From JBGTBQ01 sp041749275 (lineage in GTDB: Bacteria > Acidobacteriota > Blastocatellia > Pyrinomonadales > Pyrinomonadaceae), in NCBI GenBank assembly GCA_041749275.1, contig JBGTBQ010000431.1:1-9499 (forward strand): a stretch of DNA of 9,499 bases. Direction: 5' to 3'. Below, piece by piece: positions 6,567 through 9,499 of the stretch. A model generated the notes under the pieces. It made no database searches and was not told where the DNA came from. It worked only from the letters and a program-made list of their open reading frames with translations. Within the stretch, counting starts at the first letter, position 1. Each line of letters opens with the position of its first letter. The position numbers and the translations under genes were made by a program.

Positions 6567-6604
6567 CGCGCTCATGTGACTTCGGAAACATACTGACGCG
6601 CTCA
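6547..6604 (+). repeat. Exact 28-base direct repeat with 30-base period
   Basis: Bases 6547-6574 and 6577-6604 are identical over 28 bases, separated by TG (6575-6576). The first copy contains the last codons and TGA stop of the preceding small membrane protein gene. The second copy is untranslated and lies just before the Nudix gene. This looks like a recent tandem duplication, because the copies have no differences. It is unrelated to the 7-base arrays. Confidence 0.95.
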
Positions 6605-6608
6605 CGTT

Positions 6609-6613
6609 GGAAG
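6609..6613 (+). promoter_or_regulatory. Likely ribosome-binding site of the Nudix gene
   Basis: GGAAG lies 11 bases before the ATG at 6625. It helps choose that ATG over the in-frame TTG at 6607, which the purine run would overlap. Most other genes in the window have no such site, so this is one of the few visible. Confidence 0.45.
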
Positions 6614-6624
6614 ACTTTTTTCGC

Positions 6625-7203
6625 ATGGACACATCGCACAAAGAGCAACCCGTCGTTCTATCGAGCGAGGAGATTTACCGGGGCCGCATCGTCGGTCTCG
6701 CCGTGGAGACCGTCCGCGAAGGCGAGATGACGTACACGCGCGAGGTCGTGCGCCACAACGGCGGCGCGGCGGTCGTCGCCTGTTTCGATGACGGCACGGT
6801 CGCGCTCGTCAGCCAGTACCGGCACCCGGCGGCGCGCTACGTCTTGGAACTGCCGGCGGGCAAACTGGAGGCGGGCGAGCGGCCCGAAACCACCGCCGCG
6901 CGCGAGATGGAAGAGGAGTTGGGCGTCGTCGCCGGTCGGATGGAGTTGCTCTCGGAGTTCTACTCCACACCCGGCTTCTGCTCGGAAAAGCTCTGGGTCT
7001 TCCTTGCCACCGATCTCACCGAGACCGCGCGCAACTGCGAAGCGGACGAGATTATCGAGGTCGTCCGCCTGCCGCTCACGCGCGCCCTCGAAATGATCGC
7101 CTCCGGCGAAATCGAAGACGCGAAGACAATCATCGGTCTGCTCCTCGCCGCGCCGCGCGTCGGGATCAAGATCGGCGACGTGGCGGAGCCAACTGTGCCG
7201 TGA
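6625..7203 (+). CDS. nudF: Nudix hydrolase, ADP-ribose pyrophosphatase type
   Basis: The predicted reaction is Mg2+-dependent cleavage of ADP-ribose to AMP and ribose 5-phosphate, a housekeeping step that removes reactive ADP-ribose. The 192-residue product has a complete Nudix box at residues 79-101: G79, E85, R93-E94, E97-E98, G100, fitting GX5EX7REUXEEXGU exactly. The box is preceded by LELPAG, and SEFYSTPGFCSEK follows; both are typical of the ADP-ribose pyrophosphatase subgroup. The start at 6625 (MDTSHKEQ) is preferred over a TTG at 6607 because it is an ATG with GGAAG upstream. The stop TGA at 7201-7203 overlaps the start of plsC, so the two are probably co-translated. The Nudix family is certain; the ADP-ribose specificity and the symbol are inferred from motifs. 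Confidence 0.9.
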   Translation: MDTSHKEQPVVLSSEEIYRGRIVGLAVETVREGEMTYTREVVRHNGGAAVVACFDDGTVALVSQYRHPAARYVLELPAGKLEAGERPETTAAREMEEELGVVAGRMELLSEFYSTPGFCSEKLWVFLATDLTETARNCEADEIIEVVRLPLTRALEMIASGEIEDAKTIIGLLLAAPRVGIKIGDVAEPTVP

Positions 7204-8045
7204 TGAGCATGGCGGAAGGAAAGGTCGCGGGCACACAGCCCGACAAACGTCCGCCGCATGGCGCTGACTCCACGCCGCGCACCCCGCCGCCGCGACCGCC
7301 GACCGCGCCCAATTACTTGCGCTCGGCGGTCGCCATCCCGCTCATCTACCTCTACACCATCGTCATGGGCACGCTCTCGCTCGCGGTCTCATTCTTCGAC
7401 CCCGAAGGACGACGGCAACACTGGTGCGCGAGCACTTGGAGCCGCATGATCGCGCGGACAGCCGGGGCGCGGGTGCGCGTCCACGGCGCGGAGAACATAC
7501 AGCCGGGCGCGTCTTATGTTTTCCTTTCGACGCATCAGAGCTACATGGACATCCCGGCGATGCTCGGCTACCTGCCCGCGCAACTCCGCATCGCCGCCAA
7601 GCGCGAAGTCTTTATGATTCCCTTTCTCGGCTGGCACATGACGCGCGCCGGGCACATCTCGATCAATCGTGGCTCGACCACGGAGGCTGTAGAGACGCTG
7701 CGGCGGGCGGCGACGGAAGTGCAAGCGGGCGTCTCGATTTTTCTCTTCCCCGAAGGCACTCGCTCGCGCGACGGCGCGCTCCAACCTTTCAAGAAGGGTG
7801 GCTTCAAGTTCGCGCTTGAGACGCGACTGCCCATCGTCCCCGTCACCATCCTCGGCTCACGCCAAGTCCTGCCGCGCGACTCGATCATCTTCCGCCCCGG
7901 CCCCGTCGAGATGCACCTCGGCGCCCCCATCCCGACCGCTGGACTCACCGACGAAGACCTCCCCGCGCTGATGGAGAAAGTCCGCGCGGCGATGGCAGTC
8001 CACTTCAGCGAAGGAGGCGGGCGACCGGAGCAGGAGGCAGGTTAA
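7203..8045 (+). CDS. plsC: 1-acyl-sn-glycerol-3-phosphate acyltransferase
   Basis: PlsC transfers an acyl chain to the sn-2 position of lysophosphatidic acid, making phosphatidic acid for membrane lipids. The 280-residue product has the four acyltransferase blocks: HQSYMD (H111 and D116, the HX4D catalytic pair), REVFMIPFLGW with ISINR (134-156), FPEGTRS (182-188) and IVPVTILGS (211-219). One hydrophobic segment (about 42-65) anchors it to the inner membrane. The first ~36 residues are an unusual polar, Pro-rich extension. The start may be GTG 7200, ATG 7203 or ATG 7209; I chose 7203, which overlaps the Nudix stop (TGATG), with GGAG at 7185-7188 upstream. The last ~10 residues (GGGRPEQEAG) are encoded by the left arm of a heptad array, so this tail is probably not native. 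Malonyl-CoA from accD upstream feeds the fatty acids it uses, a loose functional link. Confidence 0.94.
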   Translation: MSMAEGKVAGTQPDKRPPHGADSTPRTPPPRPPTAPNYLRSAVAIPLIYLYTIVMGTLSLAVSFFDPEGRRQHWCASTWSRMIARTAGARVRVHGAENIQPGASYVFLSTHQSYMDIPAMLGYLPAQLRIAAKREVFMIPFLGWHMTRAGHISINRGSTTEAVETLRRAATEVQAGVSIFLFPEGTRSRDGALQPFKKGGFKFALETRLPIVPVTILGSRQVLPRDSIIFRPGPVEMHLGAPIPTAGLTDEDLPALMEKVRAAMAVHFSEGGGRPEQEAG

Positions 8046-8140
8046 GAGATGTCGTTTCGATAGCTCGAAGCCTGATTTTCAAAACTCGCAACTCACCTCC
8101 GAAATTTCCGGCCTGCCTTCTGCTCCTGCCGCCTGCCGCC
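8013..8140. repeat. Inverted G/C-rich heptad array (plsC 3' end / CPBP gap)
   Basis: The left arm (8013-8041) and right arm (8112-8140) are reverse complements at 24 of 29 positions, made of GGCAGGA/GGCGGCA/GGAGCAG-type 7-base units. The 70-base centre (8042-8111) contains a small hairpin, TTCGA-TAGC-TCGAA (8056-8069). The left arm lies wholly inside the plsC coding end and its stop. GC and then five Ts (8143-8147) follow the right arm, so it could act as an unusual long-loop terminator (inference). The unit family is shared with the accD/folC gap. Confidence 0.8.
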
Positions 8141-8142
8141 GC

Positions 8143-8171
8143 TTTTTACCGGCCTCTGCTTTTGTTACACT
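8143..8171 (+). promoter_or_regulatory. Possible extended -10 promoter for the CPBP gene
   Basis: TGTTACACT at 8163-8171 fits an extended -10 (TGN followed by TACACT, four of six matches to TATAAT). A poor -35 candidate, TTTTTA, lies 17 bases upstream at 8143-8148. Transcription would begin near 8178, one or two bases from the GTG at 8179, so the mRNA could be leaderless. It lies directly after a repeat element that may separate this unit from plsC. Judged by eye only. Confidence 0.3.
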
Positions 8172-8178
8172 CGCCGTT

Positions 8179-9063
8179 GTGAGCACTCCTATCACCCCGT
8201 TTCCGCGGGACACTTACACCAACATCGAGCCGGAACGGCCTGTCTCCGTGGAGGTCAACCCGGACGACCCGCCGTGGGGCGTCGGCATCGCGCTCTCCGT
8301 GTGGCTGGCAAGCATCGCGTTGATGCTCGCCATCCCCATCGTCGCCGTCATTCCATACATCGTTTACGGATACAGCGGGGCGGACTTGCAACAGCTTGAC
8401 CAACTCCTCTCGAAAGACCCGAACGTCCTGCTCATCGGCATCGCGGCGACTGTCCCGACGCATCTCGCCACGCTCGCCATCGTCTGGGCCGTCGTGACGG
8501 GCCTTCGCAAACGTTCATTCTGGCGGACTATCGGGTGGGGTTGGGGGCATAATTTCGGTCTCTGGAAGAGCGTGCTGGCAGCCGTCCTGCTGCTGCTCGG
8601 CGCGATGGTCGTCGCGGCGCTGCTCGGCGTCAACAAGACTCCTTTCGACGAGATGCTCGAAAGCTCGACCGCCGCGCTCTTCGCTACGGCCTTCCTCGCC
8701 ACGGCGACCGCGCCGCTCATCGAAGAGTTGGTGTACAGGGGCGTGCTCTACTCCGCGCTTCAGCGGGCCGTCGGCGCGGTGTGGGCGATTCTCATCGTCG
8801 CGTTTCTCTTCGCGTCCGTGCACTTCTGGCAGTACAAGACGAGTCCCGGCACGATTGGGGCCATCGTCTTTCTCAGTCTCGGCTTGACGTGCGTGCGCGC
8901 CGCCACGGGGCGCGTGCTGCCCTGCATCGTCATTCACCTCGTCTTCAACGGCCTGCAAGTCGCTTACATGATTTTCAGATTTTTCAGACCGGAGACGCCG
9001 GTGGTCGAGACCGCGACCGCGCTGCTCGCGCTCATCCGCTCGCCGCTCTTTTTCCCTCTCTAA
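8179..9063 (+). CDS. CPBP family intramembrane glutamic endopeptidase (Rce1/Abi-like)
   Basis: CPBP proteins are multi-pass membrane proteases related to eukaryotic Rce1. Bacterial members process peptides or have unknown substrates. The 294-residue product has the three defining motifs: EELVYRG (182-188; E182, E183, R187), FASVH (211-215; F211, H215) and HLVFN (253-257; H253, N257). Several hydrophobic segments are visible (about 36-63, 84-108, 130-150, 165-180, 200-215, 225-238, 246-268). The first ~33 residues are soluble, Pro/Glu-rich. The start is GTG 8179, the first start after a stop-free stretch, with no ribosome-binding site but a possible promoter just upstream. Four bases separate its stop from the next gene, so the two are probably co-transcribed. 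Family and active-site residues are clear; the substrate is unknown. Confidence 0.88.
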   Translation: MSTPITPFPRDTYTNIEPERPVSVEVNPDDPPWGVGIALSVWLASIALMLAIPIVAVIPYIVYGYSGADLQQLDQLLSKDPNVLLIGIAATVPTHLATLAIVWAVVTGLRKRSFWRTIGWGWGHNFGLWKSVLAAVLLLLGAMVVAALLGVNKTPFDEMLESSTAALFATAFLATATAPLIEELVYRGVLYSALQRAVGAVWAILIVAFLFASVHFWQYKTSPGTIGAIVFLSLGLTCVRAATGRVLPCIVIHLVFNGLQVAYMIFRFFRPETPVVETATALLALIRSPLFFPL

Positions 9064-9067
9064 AACT

Positions 9068-9499
9068 ATGTCTCACGAGGTCGTAGTCGTCGGCGCGGGG
9101 CTGGGCGGTTTGACGACGGCGGCCCTCCTCTCCGCGCGCGGCGTGGACGTGTGTCTGCTCGAAAGAGAGTCGCAAGCCGGCGGGTGCGCCGCCGCGTTCG
9201 ACCACGAAGGGCATCGCTTCGAGCGCGGCGCGGGGCTTTACGCCGCGTGGCAGCCGGGAGAGATTCACGAGCGCGTCTTCGGCGAACTCCCCGTCGAGGC
9301 GCCGGAAGTCCGCGAGGTCTCGCCGGCTTATGTCGTGAGGCTGCCCGACGGAGTGGACGTGCGCGTCGGCGGCGAACGAGAAGAGTTCGAGGCGGCATTA
9401 CGCGCGGCGTTTGCGGAGTGCGCCGAAGCGGCGGTCGGCTTCTATCGCGGAATCGAACCCATCGCCGGGGCGCTCCAACGCGCGGCGCGGCGCGTCCCG
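9068..9499 (+). CDS. FAD-dependent oxidoreductase, phytoene desaturase/CrtISO-like (3' truncated)
   Basis: The frame is open from ATG 9068 to the window edge (144 codons), so only the N-terminal FAD-binding part is present. VVVVGAGLGGLTTAALL carries the GxGxxG Rossmann motif (G9, G11, G14). LLERESQAGGCAAAF follows, with the acidic ribose-binding residue E32 and the second glycine pair, then GHRFERGAGLY. This order (dinucleotide motif, E-R, A/I-GG, then F-(D/E)-x-G) is that of the CrtI/CrtH amine-oxidase-like family, which includes carotene desaturases and isomerases. I cannot tell a carotenoid enzyme from another member because the substrate domain lies outside the window. It follows the CPBP gene by 4 bases with no visible Shine-Dalgarno sequence. 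Confidence 0.85.
   Translation, partial: MSHEVVVVGAGLGGLTTAALLSARGVDVCLLERESQAGGCAAAFDHEGHRFERGAGLYAAWQPGEIHERVFGELPVEAPEVREVSPAYVVRLPDGVDVRVGGEREEFEAALRAAFAECAEAAVGFYRGIEPIAGALQRAARRVP

Noticed and set aside
6607..6624. TTG start for the Nudix gene
   Set aside because: ATG 6625 is better and has GGAAG upstream; the TTG would overlap that site.
1..9499. A defence system, mobile element, tRNA or other accessory island
   Set aside because: All nine genes are core or common families on one strand; the CPBP (Abi-family) gene alone has no toxin, immunity or phage-defence partner in view, and no transposase, integrase or tRNA was seen.

Overview
The window is a GC-rich, gene-dense stretch of a bacterial chromosome. 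All nine genes lie on the + strand, and codon third positions are strongly G/C. The gene content is core metabolism and housekeeping. My best guess at the host is an Acidobacteriota-like bacterium, because of the heptad-type intergenic repeats and the pilin-like small protein after folC. That guess is a general impression; no marker in the window proves it.

Layout. (1) 1-2461 is the end of a translation block: infB (5' truncated by the window edge) followed by rbfA. (2) 2543-3586 encodes an NrnA-type DHH/DHHA1 phosphoesterase, a usual neighbour of rbfA; the truB gene often found next to it is not here. (3) 3699-6075 is accD followed by folC, a pair adjacent in many bacteria. folC overlaps by 4 bases a small single-TM protein gene with a pilin-like outer part (6072-6566). 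(4) 6625-8045 is a Nudix ADP-ribose pyrophosphatase gene whose stop overlaps the start of plsC. (5) 8179-9499 is a CPBP intramembrane protease gene and, 4 bases later, the start of a CrtI/CrtH-like FAD oxidoreductase that runs off the right edge.

No gene-free stretch exceeds 133 bases. The most interesting part of the window is what fills the gaps. Five of the eight junctions (infB/rbfA, rbfA/nrnA, nrnA/accD, accD/folC, plsC/CPBP) hold an inverted repeat whose arms are short tandem arrays of a 7-base unit. Three unrelated unit families are used: GGATGA(A/G), GTGGTCA-like, and a G/C-rich GGCAGGA/GGCGGCA-like unit. The left arms begin at, or inside, the upstream stop region. In four cases the right arm ends 0-10 bases before the next start codon. 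Two arrays supply the C-terminal codons of the upstream gene (rbfA, plsC). The three junctions with overlapping or very close genes (folC/pilin-like, Nudix/plsC, CPBP/oxidoreductase) lack these arrays. The remaining 6567-6624 gap holds part of a 30-base tandem duplication. The arrays may be hairpin-forming, mobile or recombination-prone elements that act on mRNA processing, translation or termination. The sequence shows the structure but not the function.
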